Of a stretch of DNA of 53,362 nt, positions 1 through 8,701 are shown one piece after another; positions within the stretch are counted from its first letter, which is position 1, and each line of letters opens with the position of its first letter. Made by a program: the position numbers and the translations under genes. Source of the stretch: Labilibaculum euxinicum (GTDB taxonomy: Bacteria > Bacteroidota > Bacteroidia > Bacteroidales > Marinifilaceae); assembly GCF_009795715.1 (NCBI RefSeq), contig NZ_WTCR01000020.1, positions 1 to 53,362 of the forward strand, read 5' to 3'. The notes beneath the pieces were generated by a model. That model was given only the letters and a program-made list of their open reading frames with translations. It was not told the DNA's origin and made no database searches.

Positions 1-201
1 ATCAGCATTTAATTAAAAAGCGAGGGAAAGCAGCTTAGTAGTATTAAATTTTGACAGAGCCTGAATCACTCTATAAAATGAAAATTAAAAAATAGAATAA
101 AACTCTAGGATATCAGGGGTCAAAACATCCCTTGCTCAAAAATAATTGCAATAAATGCTTGCCTTTGCTCCTTTCATCAGTAAGTGCTTTGTACTTTTTT
201 T

Positions 202-431
202 ATCCATTGCAGTTTGGCTTTAGCCAACTGAATTCAAAATATGCCAATCTTTTGCTTTAGCATCATTTTCAGTTCTTGCAATTCAGCACATGAAATTTGT
301 ATTGGTAAGCTAAGCAATTGGCAGATTGGTCCAAACCTTAGTTTGCCTATTACTCCCATTGTTTTTTATGTGGCTAAAGCCTATTTATTAATTTCTTGCT
401 ATCAGTTGGCTAAAGCCAAACTGCAATAGAT
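202..431. repeat. 230-bp element with 30-bp terminal inverted repeats, copy 1
   Basis: The left end (202-231) and right end (402-431) are near-perfect reverse complements over 30 bp. Each end contains its own small palindrome, TTGGCTTTAGCCAA on the left and TTGGCTAAAGCCAA on the right. A third GGCTAAAGCC lies inside at about 371. There is no credible coding sequence; the one ORF inside is low-complexity. A second, diverged copy sits 122 bp downstream in the same orientation. It looks like a non-autonomous MITE or REP-type element. No transposase is present in the window, so the mobilising enzyme is unknown. Confidence 0.7.
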
Positions 432-553
432 GTTTTACTAAGTATCATATTATTTCTTCAATCATTTTAATTCCTGGTTATCTGTTGTTTGAAAACAATC
501 ACAATAAACACTCAACTTTGCTCCTTACATCAGGAAATGCTTTGTATTTTTTT

Positions 554-782
554 ATCCATTGCAGTTCGGCTTTAGCCAACTGAATTTAAAAGTTTCTCAT
601 CTTTTGCTTTAGCATCATTTTATTTCTTATAATTCAGCACATGGAATTTGTATTGGTAAACTAAGCAATTGGCAGATTGGTCCAAAGCTTAGTTTGCCTA
701 TTACTCCTATTGTATTTTATGTGGCTAAAGCCTATTTACTAATTTCTTGCTGTCAGTTGGCTTAAGCCAAACTGCAATAGAT
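554..782. repeat. 230-bp element with 30-bp terminal inverted repeats, copy 2
   Basis: This is a diverged direct copy of the element at 202-431, with left end 554-583 and right end 753-782. The interior is roughly 85-90% identical by eye and the flanks are also partly similar (from about 510), so the pair may come from a tandem duplication rather than two insertions. The right-end hairpin is slightly decayed (GGCTTAAGCC). Positions 783-965 hold no gene that I can see. Confidence 0.7.
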
Positions 783-965
783 GCTTTGCTAAGCATCATT
801 TTCATTTCTTCAATCATTTATATTTCATGCTTTAGCAGTTCGAAAACAAATACTGAAACTATGGAAAATAATATTTCATAATAACCAAATACTGTTTCGT
901 GCATTTTGCAACAATAAAGTATTATTTTTGAAGTTTATTTTAAGTAACGAACAGGTGTAACGCCC

Positions 966-1169
966 CTGTAAAAAGTGCTACACACAAAGGCATGATTATT
1001 GATAATAGTAAGTTCTCCTGAAAAATTCAGGACAAGCCATATAACAACTAAAAAACAAATTATAAACATATGAAACGACCCGACGAAAAGTGTTACACAC
1101 AGGAGAATGAGTGTAATTTGGGAGTTCCATATGGCAACTAAAAAACAAATTATAAACATATGAAACGGA
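966..1169 (+). repeat. Start-codon leader repeat, locus A (one full unit plus a diverged unit)
   Basis: The full unit runs 1070-1159 (90 bp). It begins with ATGAAACG and is followed by the true gene start ATGAAACG at 1160. A more diverged unit lies upstream (about 966-1069) and ends at the ATG at 1070. Two hairpins are visible in the full unit: TTACAC (1093-1098) with GTGTAA (1111-1116), enclosing a loop with CAGGAGAATGA, and GTTCCATATG (1124-1133) with CATATGAAAC (1157-1166, one mismatch). The second stem holds the start codon. The A-rich linker between its arms would carry the ribosome-binding region. Related units occur at 15304-15410 and 18601-18890. Confidence 0.75.
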
Positions 1170-1525
1170 TCACATTATTTTTTTTATGCATTGCTGCAGC
1201 AGCACTTTTCTCAACCTCTTGTTCTGAAGAAGAAACTCACCCCAGTTTTGATGAGTCATTAATTATCGGCAAATGGAAAAGCGGGACTTTGTTCGAAAGA
1301 TACGACTCTGACAAATCGGGTGCTACCTGGGATACTGCCGATGATGTTAAGGAATCAGAAGCTCAGAAATTTACCTGGACAATAACAAAAGATCAGCTGG
1401 AGCAGATCCACATTATCGAAAATGGCGGTAACGTTCCTAAAGTATACACCATTACGAATTTAACGGCATCATCATTAGAGTACGAAGACGCTTACGGAAA
1501 AACAAAATCATTTAGCAAACAATAG
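1160..1525 (+). CDS. Small lipocalin-like lipoprotein
   Basis: This 121-residue protein has a lipoprotein signal peptide (residues 1-20) with lipidation Cys21 in the context STSC, so it is probably membrane anchored. The mature part has the pattern of small Bacteroidota lipocalin-like proteins: an early IIGKWKSG strand, a central W/T-rich stretch and a closing strand ending YGKTKSFSKQ. The ligand is unknown. The start codon is the last element of the upstream leader repeat, which makes translation control likely. The AsmA-like gene follows after only 4 bp, so the two are almost certainly one operon. The lipoprotein call is firm; the lipocalin assignment is moderate. Confidence 0.8.
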   Translation: MKRITLFFLCIAAAALFSTSCSEEETHPSFDESLIIGKWKSGTLFERYDSDKSGATWDTADDVKESEAQKFTWTITKDQLEQIHIIENGGNVPKVYTITNLTASSLEYEDAYGKTKSFSKQ

Positions 1526-1529
1526 TAAA

Positions 1530-4500
1530 ATGCGGATAGTAAAAAAGGCAGGAATAGCTTTACTGGTACTGGTTTTTGTAGGAATAATAACTGCAGCAAT
1601 AGCCTTGTGGTATGTTCTTACGCCAGAAAAATTAACACCAATAGTTAATAAACAGGCAAAAAATTATTTAGCCTGCAATACGGTCATCGAAAAAGTTGAA
1701 CCCACTTTTTTTAGTACCTATCCGTTTTTTGGCATAGAGCTGACAAATCTCTGTTTAACCGGAAATAACAATTCTGTGAAAACAGATACTCTGTTGTATG
1801 CTAAAAAATGCTTTGCCTCGCTAAATGTTAAGTCGTATTTATTCCACGGCGATATAAAGCTTAACCCGTTTTTGGTTGAAAATGGGTATTTGAATTTCAA
1901 AACAGACTCATCCGGGCAGTCTAATTTCGATATTTTTAAAAGCAGTTCCGATGCAGCAGAAGCTGATTCAGAAGCCTCTTCGTTGGGTGATATCGACATC
2001 AGCAATGTAGAATTTACAAATTTTAATGCCAATTATGCGGATGAGACTACATTTAGAAAGGCTGCTGTTATCAACGGAAATGCTGCGCTCGGCTTTGTAT
2101 ATACCAAGGGGAAACAGTCTTTTGATTTGGATCTGCAAGTCAGCCGATTGCTGTTTACAACATCCGACTCGATGGCTCTTCGTATTGATGCCAAAAACTG
2201 CGATCTGAAAATGACTTTGAAGGCTGCGGACAAAAACCGATTCAATTCCGATGCAAAGCTTGTTTGTAAGGAATTGTTTCTCGCTATGGCTGGCGATACA
2301 ATTTTAACAAACATGAAATTGGACACACATCTGCCATGTGCTGTAAACATCGCCGAAAACAGTTTTGATTTAAAAGAGGCAAAACTGATTGTGAACAATG
2401 AGCAAGAAGTAGTATGCAGCGGGATTGTAAAAATACAGTCCGATAATTCGATTGCCACCAACATAAACTACTCGACCAACGAATTGGATATCGAAAAAAT
2501 TATGGCTCTTGTTCCCAAAGCCTATTCGGCTCCGCTAAAAGATCTGATTGCTAAGGGTTATGCACAATTATCCGGATCGGTAACTGGCCTGTATTCTGAC
2601 ACAAGTTACCCTCTTGTAAACACAAACATAGAGTACAATAAGGGCGAAATTAACTATGCAGCCTATCCAAAAGTGAAGGATATCAAATTATCGATGTCGG
2701 CGAAGGTAGATCTAAATAAAAACCAGACTTCGGATATCACTGTAAACAGCAGTTCTGCCAAAATACGAAACAGCAAAGTTTCTGTTGCAGGAAATATATC
2801 GGACATATTGGAAACGACCCGCTACGACATCTATTCGAAGGGTGATGTTAACCTGGCCGATTTTCAGTCGTTTGTACCCAAAGATCAGAATGTAATTGTT
2901 CGGGGTTGGGTAAATGGAAATCTGCATACCCGGTTTTCTCAGTCTGATTTGGATCAGGAGGCATATCACCGTATCTATTTAACCGGCGATTTCAACACCC
3001 GGGATTTTGATGCCGTTTATAACGACACGACAAAGGTAAATCTCCCTTCGGCAAAAATTAAGCTTACTTTACCGAGCCAAGCCAGAGCAGACAAAAACCT
3101 TCTGTTTGCAAACATCAAAATGGATGCTCCGAACTTTACAATGCACCTATCTCCTACTGTAAGTGCGGTGACTGAGAATCTTGAGCTTTCTGTCGATATC
3201 AATCATCCGGCAAAAGGAGCCCCGGCACCCATAACGTCGTGTATTTTTAAATTGGGCAGTCTTACTGCTGTGTCGGATACTTTATCGGTTAGCGCAAACA
3301 ATGCAAACGGACGATTCGAATACGTTCCAGGCCGTAACGGAAAACAAGAGATTGCTCTTATCAATTCAACAATTAACAGTGATGAAATTGCAGTAGCCGG
3401 CAAAGACTCTATTCTGTTTGATGCTAAAAAGCTGTATGCAAAAACGAATCTGAAGTACGACGACTCGCAAAATAATATCATTCTTAAATGGCAGCCCGAA
3501 GTGGCAATCAGTTTCTCCGATGCAGTTTATGATTTGAGTGAACAGCTAAAGGGTAAAATTCCCAACATCTCGTTTACACTTAATCAAGACACGATGGAGA
3601 TTCAAAAAGCGGCTTTAACTTTGGGCAATTCCGACTTTAGCCTTACGGGCCAGCTTACCGACATCTCCAACTATTTAAACGATCAGGCATTGCTGAAAGG
3701 AAACTTTAATTTGGTCTCTAAAAATACCGATGTATATCAGCTGATGGACATTTTTAACGGCATGGGCAGTCAGGATTCAACTCTTGCCGGCAATAAAGAT
3801 ACTGCCCCCGAAGACGATCCGTTTATGGTGCCAAAAGGTGTCGAAATTCGGTTGAACACAACAATTGCGAAGACTTTAGTAAATAATAATGTAATCGAAA
3901 ACATTAAAGGAGGACTAACTGTAAAAGATGGTACTCTTATTCTCGATCAGATGGGATTCACCAGCCGGGCTGCCAACATGCAGTTAACGGCCATGTACCG
4001 TTCCGACAGAAAAAACCACCTCTTTAGCGGCATCGACTTTCACCTTTTAGATATTGATATTGCTGAATTAATTGCTCTGATTCCTTCTGTTGATACAATG
4101 ATTCCCATGCTGAAATCATTCAAAGGGAAAGGTGAATTTCATTTGGCCGGAGAAACCTATCTTAAGAGCGATTATTCTTTGAAACAATCTACAATTCGTG
4201 GTGCGGCGGCTTTTCAGGGACAGGAACTAACCCTTATGGATACCGAAACTTTCGACATGATTGCTAAAAAACTACTGTTTAAGAAAAAAACAGCAAATGT
4301 GATAGACAGCCTTAGTGTTGAAATGACTCTGTTTAAAGACGAAATTGATTTGTATCCTTTCCTTATTGTAATGGACAAGTACAAAGCTGTTATTTCGGGA
4401 CGTCATAATATGGATAACAGCTTTAACTATCACATATCGGTAACAGATACTCCACTACCTGTTCGATTGGGACTGAATGTAACCGGAACAATGGATAACC

Positions 4501-4637
4501 TGAAATACGACCTTGTGGAATGCAAGTACAAACACTTGTACGATCCTAAAAAACAAGGAGCACTGGAGGAGCAAACTTTACGTCTGAAAAAGCTGATTTC
4601 GGAATCGCTTAAGGAGAATGTTAAAGAGATTAAATAG
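1530..4637 (+). CDS. AsmA-family protein
   Basis: This 1035-residue protein has one N-terminal membrane anchor (about residues 7-30) followed by a very long beta-rich periplasmic region. The N-terminal block (LTPEKLTPIVNKQA, then VEPTFFSTYPFFGIELTNL) is typical of Bacteroidota AsmA-like proteins. The C-terminal part (from about residue 780) resembles the AsmA_2 region, with MDNSFNYHISVTDTPLPVRLG and a TG-x-MDNLKYDL ending. AsmA-like proteins are thought to act in lipid transport between the membranes; the cargo here is not known. It lies 4 bp after the lipoprotein gene and a strong terminator follows at 4773-4809. Confidence 0.88.
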   Translation: MRIVKKAGIALLVLVFVGIITAAIALWYVLTPEKLTPIVNKQAKNYLACNTVIEKVEPTFFSTYPFFGIELTNLCLTGNNNSVKTDTLLYAKKCFASLNVKSYLFHGDIKLNPFLVENGYLNFKTDSSGQSNFDIFKSSSDAAEADSEASSLGDIDISNVEFTNFNANYADETTFRKAAVINGNAALGFVYTKGKQSFDLDLQVSRLLFTTSDSMALRIDAKNCDLKMTLKAADKNRFNSDAKLVCKELFLAMAGDTILTNMKLDTHLPCAVNIAENSFDLKEAKLIVNNEQEVVCSGIVKIQSDNSIATNINYSTNELDIEKIMALVPKAYSAPLKDLIAKGYAQLSGSVTGLYSDTSYPLVNTNIEYNKGEINYAAYPKVKDIKLSMSAKVDLNKNQTSDITVNSSSAKIRNSKVSVAGNISDILETTRYDIYSKGDVNLADFQSFVPKDQNVIVRGWVNGNLHTRFSQSDLDQEAYHRIYLTGDFNTRDFDAVYNDTTKVNLPSAKIKLTLPSQARADKNLLFANIKMDAPNFTMHLSPTVSAVTENLELSVDINHPAKGAPAPITSCIFKLGSLTAVSDTLSVSANNANGRFEYVPGRNGKQEIALINSTINSDEIAVAGKDSILFDAKKLYAKTNLKYDDSQNNIILKWQPEVAISFSDAVYDLSEQLKGKIPNISFTLNQDTMEIQKAALTLGNSDFSLTGQLTDISNYLNDQALLKGNFNLVSKNTDVYQLMDIFNGMGSQDSTLAGNKDTAPEDDPFMVPKGVEIRLNTTIAKTLVNNNVIENIKGGLTVKDGTLILDQMGFTSRAANMQLTAMYRSDRKNHLFSGIDFHLLDIDIAELIALIPSVDTMIPMLKSFKGKGEFHLAGETYLKSDYSLKQSTIRGAAAFQGQELTLMDTETFDMIAKKLLFKKKTANVIDSLSVEMTLFKDEIDLYPFLIVMDKYKAVISGRHNMDNSFNYHISVTDTPLPVRLGLNVTGTMDNLKYDLVECKYKHLYDPKKQGALEEQTLRLKKLISESLKENVKEIK

Positions 4638-4772
4638 AGTGAACAAGTTTCAAGTAAAAAGGAGAAAGGAACAAAGAACAAGAAAACCAGCAAACAGTCA
4701 GCTGTGATCAATTCGTTGATTTTGTTGATTGCACAATGAAAAACCGGGGATTTTCCCCAAGCGGAATAGTAA

Positions 4773-4809
4773 AATCCTGACGGCGTAAATGCTCGTCAGG
4801 ATTTTTTTT
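4773..4809 (+). terminator. Rho-independent terminator of the lipoprotein-AsmA operon
   Basis: AATCCTGACG (4773-4782) pairs perfectly with CGTCAGGATT (4794-4803) and is followed by a run of T residues. It lies about 135 bp after the AsmA stop codon. Confidence 0.88.
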
Positions 4810-5026
4810 ATTGTAGATATGATCCCATTTTACAAACAAATCTGAATTCTTAATTTTTTTCAGGGAGTTGTTGAATTTGGATCATGGGAAATGAATTAAT
4901 TTTTAGCTGCATCGAGGCAAAAAAGTAAAGCACAGCCATGTTACGATACATCTTTTTTAACGAAGATATAGCTGAAAAGAAACTTTTTATAAGGCATGTT
5001 TTGATTTGGTATAGAAATACAATTAA

Positions 5027-5060
5027 GTCCGGCAGAATACATTGGTGCATTCTGCCGGAC
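5027..5060 (-). terminator. Hairpin terminator of the rubrerythrin gene
   Basis: A perfect 12-bp stem, GTCCGGCAGAAT (5027-5038) with ATTCTGCCGGAC (5049-5060), lies 25 bp after the stop codon of the minus-strand rubrerythrin gene. No long U-run follows, so its efficiency is uncertain. The stretch from 4810 to 5026 holds no recognisable gene. Confidence 0.6.
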
Positions 5061-5084
5061 CTTGTTTGTGTGTTGCTGTATAAA

Positions 5085-5780
5085 TTATAAACTGTTTATT
5101 TTAATGAATTTTTCGGAACCGGTCATTGAAATACCGCAACGTTCAGAAGGTGTTTGGTCGTAGGTATTTCCGCAGGTAGGACATATATAGTAAACATTGG
5201 GCAATTCGTTCACGGTGTTGTTATTAAGTGCGAGCAAAGCATTCCTGTACATTGCCTGATGTTTTTTCTCTACCTCGAAGGCGTAATTAAAACTTATTTG
5301 TGCCAATTGGGTTTTCGAGTTGGCCGCATCCTGCAAAAAATCAGGATACATGGTAGTCACTTCATACGATTCCCCCTCAATGGCATCCTGCAGATTCTCG
5401 CCGGTTGTTTTTACCGTAAATTCAGGTGTGATGTTTGGAACTGCTCCTCCTAATTCCACAATAACAGATTTATGATTATTGGCATGCACCTTTTCGGCCT
5501 TCGATGCGGCTGCAAACAGCAAAGCGATGTTATGATTTCCCTCCTGCTCCGCTTTTTTAGAATAAGCTGCATATTTGGCTGATGCCGTGGTTTCCCCTTT
5601 AAATGCATCCTGCAGATCTGCCATTGTTTTTGCCTTGGCTTCGTTAGGTGCTATCTGCTTTTCTTTACTTTCGGCAGCTACGGGGTTTTGTAATTTTGTC
5701 TCTTTTTTGTTTCCTGTGTTACATGAACTGAGGATGCCGATCACTACGGCTAATGCTGATAAGGATAAAAGCTTTTTCAT
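5085..5780 (-). CDS. Exported rubrerythrin lipoprotein
   Basis: From the Met at 5780 the protein is 231 residues, with a lipoprotein signal ending in SSC (Cys20); longer starts would spoil this signal. A ferritin-like four-helix domain (about residues 50-190) carries the paired diiron motifs (ETTASAKY, EKVHANNH, EGESYEVTTMYP, EVEKKH). Rubrerythrins reduce hydrogen peroxide. The C-terminal rubredoxin-like site begins with ICPTCG but its second half reads RCGIS, so only three of the four expected iron-binding cysteines are present. The gene sits downstream of the HK/RR pair and has its own promoter region with the same triple box as the DUF2231 gene, suggesting control by that two-component system. 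Confidence 0.88.
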   Translation of the reverse strand: MKKLLSLSALAVVIGILSSCNTGNKKETKLQNPVAAESKEKQIAPNEAKAKTMADLQDAFKGETTASAKYAAYSKKAEQEGNHNIALLFAAASKAEKVHANNHKSVIVELGGAVPNITPEFTVKTTGENLQDAIEGESYEVTTMYPDFLQDAANSKTQLAQISFNYAFEVEKKHQAMYRNALLALNNNTVNELPNVYYICPTCGNTYDQTPSERCGISMTGSEKFIKINSL

Positions 5781-5849
5781 TTTTATTCTCTTTTTTGTTT
5801 TAATTAATAATATACAATGCAAATATGGCACGCATACCATTAAAGCTTC

Positions 5850-5882
5850 CTTTAGCCTTTCTTAAAATCAGCTTAAAAATTA
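5850..5882 (-). promoter_or_regulatory. Candidate response-regulator operator upstream of rubrerythrin
   Basis: Three boxes are spaced exactly 11 bp on the plus strand: CTTTAGCCTTT, CTTAAAATCAG and CTTAAAAATTA. The second box is identical to the second box at 8538-8548, and the identity continues into the third box. Direct repeats at 11-bp spacing are the usual pattern for OmpR/PhoB-type regulators. The site is 70-102 bp upstream of the start codon and overlaps the last codon of the histidine kinase gene. The cognate regulator is inferred to be the one at 7253-7930. Confidence 0.65.
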
Positions 5883-7256
5883 TCCATTAAAATGGAGATG
5901 AAATTGAGTTCCCCGGTTTATCTGACTGTCTGCCTGTATTTGTATTCCCTGAATACCGGCAAGCATTTTAACAATGTACAATCCCAATCCGGTACTTTGC
6001 ACCAAAGTACTTCCGGGAACGTCTACCCGGTAAAAACGATTAAAAATATGAGGCAAATGTTCCTGCGGAATGCCAGGTCCGTTGTCGCTAATCGATAAAA
6101 TTCCGGTATCGGCCTGCCAGTTACAAACCAACTGCCCCTGTTTGTATCCGTATTTAACAGCATTGCTAACCAGATTCTCCATAATCATTTCAAGCAATCC
6201 AAAATCGGCTTGAACCACTGTATCCTCCGGAATATCCAATTTCAGAATCATCTGCTTGCTGTTCATCTGCAGGCGCCATCTGTTTTTAACGGCAAGCAGC
6301 ATATCATACAGATTAACAGGTTTCTTAACAATTGAGAGATTTCCCGAATCCAACCGGGCTAAATAAAGCAACTGATTAATAATATGATTTATCGAATCAA
6401 CTTCGAGAATTACCTGCCTCACTTTTTCCTCGTATTGCTGCGGTTCCCGGGTTTTGCGGATAAGTACTTCCAGAGTTCCTTTAATACTGGTAAGCGGCGT
6501 GCGCAGTTCGTGCGAAATATCTGCTGTAATCTGTTTCTCACGGCTGCGTCCGGTTTCAATTCGTTCCAACAGGGCATTAATAGTAGTCGTAAGATGGTAA
6601 ATTTCGTCGTGATGAACCGGCAAAGGTAAACGTGGATCAATATTGTTGTAATTCATTTTTTCAGCGTAAGCAATCAACTGCTTAACAGGAGCTATACTTC
6701 GAGATGCCACCAGCGATGTTACCCCGTAAAAAAACAATAACATCAGCGGAAACGCTGCAAAAAAGGTATTCCGCAGATTGGTAAGAATTAATATGGAATC
6801 GACCTGGGAAATTCCAATATCGAGTTGTCCGATTATTTTACCACCTTCAGTTTTGATGGGAAATTGTCCCTGCCGGATCTTTTTCCCGTTAAACTCTACA
6901 TTAAAAAACAGCTCCTCAGTCAGGGAATCGGCAAACTGCAACTTATCGTTCTCTAAATTCCGCGAATGAAAGATCACAGTTCCCCGGTCATCCACCATCT
7001 GTAAAAAAATGGGATCCACTTCTGCCCTATTGTGTTCCATCTCTTCCCACTCGGCATTCAGACTAAACACCAGAGAATCACCAACAGTGCTTATCTGCGA
7101 AAACAATTCCGCCCTTTCTTCCAGGATATTGCTATCGAGGTGCCGGTACGTAGTGATGTAAACCACAGCATACACCGCAGCGAATACCACCAACATGGTA
7201 ATGGCAGCTGCAACGGTATTAAAAAGGGCTATCCGGTTTTTAAAATGCAGGTTCAT
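5880..7256 (-). CDS. Sensor histidine kinase, CusS/heavy-metal-sensor type
   Basis: This 458-residue protein has a first membrane helix (about 11-33), a periplasmic sensor of about 130 residues, a second helix (about 163-185), a HAMP linker, a HisKA domain with the H-box DISHELRTPLTSIKG, and a HATPase domain with N-box NLVSNAVKYG and G-boxes SISDNGPGIP and STGLGLYIVK. The order and length fit the CusS/CopS family, which often senses metals or envelope stress. It overlaps its regulator gene by 4 bp and is co-transcribed with it. The neighbouring rubrerythrin points to oxidative or metal stress as the signal, which is inference. Confidence 0.92.
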   Translation of the reverse strand: MNLHFKNRIALFNTVAAAITMLVVFAAVYAVVYITTYRHLDSNILEERAELFSQISTVGDSLVFSLNAEWEEMEHNRAEVDPIFLQMVDDRGTVIFHSRNLENDKLQFADSLTEELFFNVEFNGKKIRQGQFPIKTEGGKIIGQLDIGISQVDSILILTNLRNTFFAAFPLMLLFFYGVTSLVASRSIAPVKQLIAYAEKMNYNNIDPRLPLPVHHDEIYHLTTTINALLERIETGRSREKQITADISHELRTPLTSIKGTLEVLIRKTREPQQYEEKVRQVILEVDSINHIINQLLYLARLDSGNLSIVKKPVNLYDMLLAVKNRWRLQMNSKQMILKLDIPEDTVVQADFGLLEMIMENLVSNAVKYGYKQGQLVCNWQADTGILSISDNGPGIPQEHLPHIFNRFYRVDVPGSTLVQSTGLGLYIVKMLAGIQGIQIQADSQINRGTQFHLHFNG

Positions 7257-7930
7257 GCTTCCTCATTTATACGGTATCCAACTCCCCGAATGGTTTCAAT
7301 AAACGATTCGCTGTTTTTATCATCGAGTTTTTTGCGGAGTGCATTGATGTACACATCAATTACCGAGGTATCATAATCGAAATGTATATCCCACACTTTC
7401 TCGATGATGCGGGTGCGCCGACTTACTTTCCCCTTGTTGCGCAGTAAAAACTCAAGCAGGGCAAATTCCTTTTGAGTCAGTTCCACATTTTCATCGGCTT
7501 TACTTACACGGTGCGAATCTACATCGAGAATGATCTCCTTGTATCGAAAGACCGAATTTTCTCCGCTTTTTCCGCGCATCAGTACCCGAATCCGCGCTAG
7601 TAATTCGTCAAAGGCAAAAGGTTTCCGAATGTAATCATTGGCCCCGGCTTCAAGCCCAAAAACAGCATCGTCGGTGGTATCACGCGCAGTAAGGAAAATA
7701 ACCGGTACCACATGACTCTCTTTACGAATATTCCGGCATATTTCTATTCCGCTCATACCTGGCAGCATCCAATCAAGAATTATGGTATCATATTCTTCCA
7801 GATTATCCAGAGCTAACTGCAGACCTGTTTTTCCATTATCGGCCACATCAACAGCAAAACCCTCCTCTTCCAGCCCATCTTTAAGGAAATTGGAAATGGA
7901 GGTTTCGTCTTCGACTAATAAAATTCGCAT
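7253..7930 (-). CDS. OmpR-family response regulator
   Basis: This 225-residue regulator has a receiver domain with acidic pocket VEDE, phospho-acceptor Asp53 (ILDWMLPG), a conserved Thr (FLTARD) and Lys (YIRKPF). A winged-helix DNA-binding domain (about residues 127-222) ends TIRGVGYRI. It is most like CusR/CopR-type regulators. It is co-transcribed with the kinase (4-bp overlap) and lies 62 bp after the DUF2231 gene, probably in one operon. The triple CTTAAA boxes at 8527-8559 and 5850-5882 are its likely binding sites, which would make the system autoregulated. Confidence 0.93.
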   Translation of the reverse strand: MRILLVEDETSISNFLKDGLEEEGFAVDVADNGKTGLQLALDNLEEYDTIILDWMLPGMSGIEICRNIRKESHVVPVIFLTARDTTDDAVFGLEAGANDYIRKPFAFDELLARIRVLMRGKSGENSVFRYKEIILDVDSHRVSKADENVELTQKEFALLEFLLRNKGKVSRRTRIIEKVWDIHFDYDTSVIDVYINALRKKLDDKNSESFIETIRGVGYRINEEA

Positions 7931-7992
7931 ATGTTTTGTTTAAGTATTACACATTATTCTTCATTTTCATCAAGCCGTTCTACCAAAATGGA

Positions 7993-8472
7993 CTAATCAT
8001 CCTCCTCATCGTTCTGTAAGGTATCAAAATTACCAATACCTAATTCGACACCTGCTGCATGTTTAAACACCAACTGACCGCCCAGATAACCTGTACGGGC
8101 AACACTACCGGCAGCTGCGAACAATAAAGTAAAAGCCAGAATTTTTAGCCAACGCATTTCATTTTTAATATAATAGAGAACAATTTTTACTCCCGCCGCT
8201 GCCATGGTTAACCATAGAGTAAAGGCTGCAGATTCTTCATGAGCCTCCAGTGCCCGTTGTAAAGAGCCTCCATCCATACCATCGCCGGCAGCATCGCCTG
8301 TAAGATAGGCTGCAACAGCCCCTAAACCTGCCAATACTATAATATAAAACGAAACCTGAAGATAAAATTGTTTCTTAAATATAAGTCCAATTAGTTCCGA
8401 TACAAATGCCACCAATACCAAGGCAACCGGGAAATGAACAATCATTGCATGTAAATGTGTCGCTGTAAACAT
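7993..8472 (-). CDS. DUF2231 family membrane protein
   Basis: The Met at 8472 (MFTATHLHAMIVHFPVAL) is chosen because the family starts with this short HLHAMIVHFP block; an upstream start would add nine non-conserved residues. The 159-residue protein has four predicted membrane helices and the family's His residues near the first helix (HLHAMIVHFP), which could bind heme or a metal. DUF2231 proteins have no settled function but often sit near redox and stress genes. It is the first gene of the operon with the two-component system, and the triple operator lies 55-87 bp upstream. Confidence 0.8.
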   Translation of the reverse strand: MFTATHLHAMIVHFPVALVLVAFVSELIGLIFKKQFYLQVSFYIIVLAGLGAVAAYLTGDAAGDGMDGGSLQRALEAHEESAAFTLWLTMAAAGVKIVLYYIKNEMRWLKILAFTLLFAAAGSVARTGYLGGQLVFKHAAGVELGIGNFDTLQNDEEDD

Positions 8473-8526
8473 CGTTTCAGTTTTTAAAAGTTTATACAAA
8501 TATTAGTACTTCCTCTTTTAAATTGG

Positions 8527-8559
8527 CTTAAGCAAAACTTAAAATCAGCTTAAAATTTC
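8527..8559 (-). promoter_or_regulatory. Candidate response-regulator operator upstream of the DUF2231-RR-HK operon
   Basis: Three consecutive 11-bp blocks, CTTAAGCAAAA, CTTAAAATCAG and CTTAAAATTTC (plus strand), begin with CTTAA(A/G) at exact helical spacing. An 18-bp stretch (8538-8555) is identical to the rubrerythrin operator. The distance to the start codon (55-87 bp) is similar to that at the rubrerythrin gene (70-102 bp). This is best read as an autoregulatory site for the adjacent OmpR-type regulator. Confidence 0.68.
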
Positions 8560-8701
8560 TGTTTAGAACCATGCCATTGTCTGGTTAATTGGCCGGACAA
8601 CGGCAGATTACACAGTCGTTTTCCTTCCATCTGCAATGAAATCTGAACGAACTGCAAAAATTGACATTCAGCACTTTTCACACCATTCTTCACACAAAAT
8701 G

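Noticed and set aside
241-429. 62-residue ORF inside the first 230-bp element
   Set aside because: It is not conserved in the second copy of the element, which is disrupted in this frame, and has no protein-like features.
935-1159. 74-residue ORF on the minus strand across the leader repeat
   Set aside because: Its internally repeated amino-acid sequence (MFIICFLVxIW twice) is only the tandem DNA repeat read on the wrong strand.
2033-2464. 143-residue minus-strand ORF inside the AsmA gene
   Set aside because: It is a shadow of a long gene with clear domain structure; the composition is Ser/Phe-rich and has no start context.
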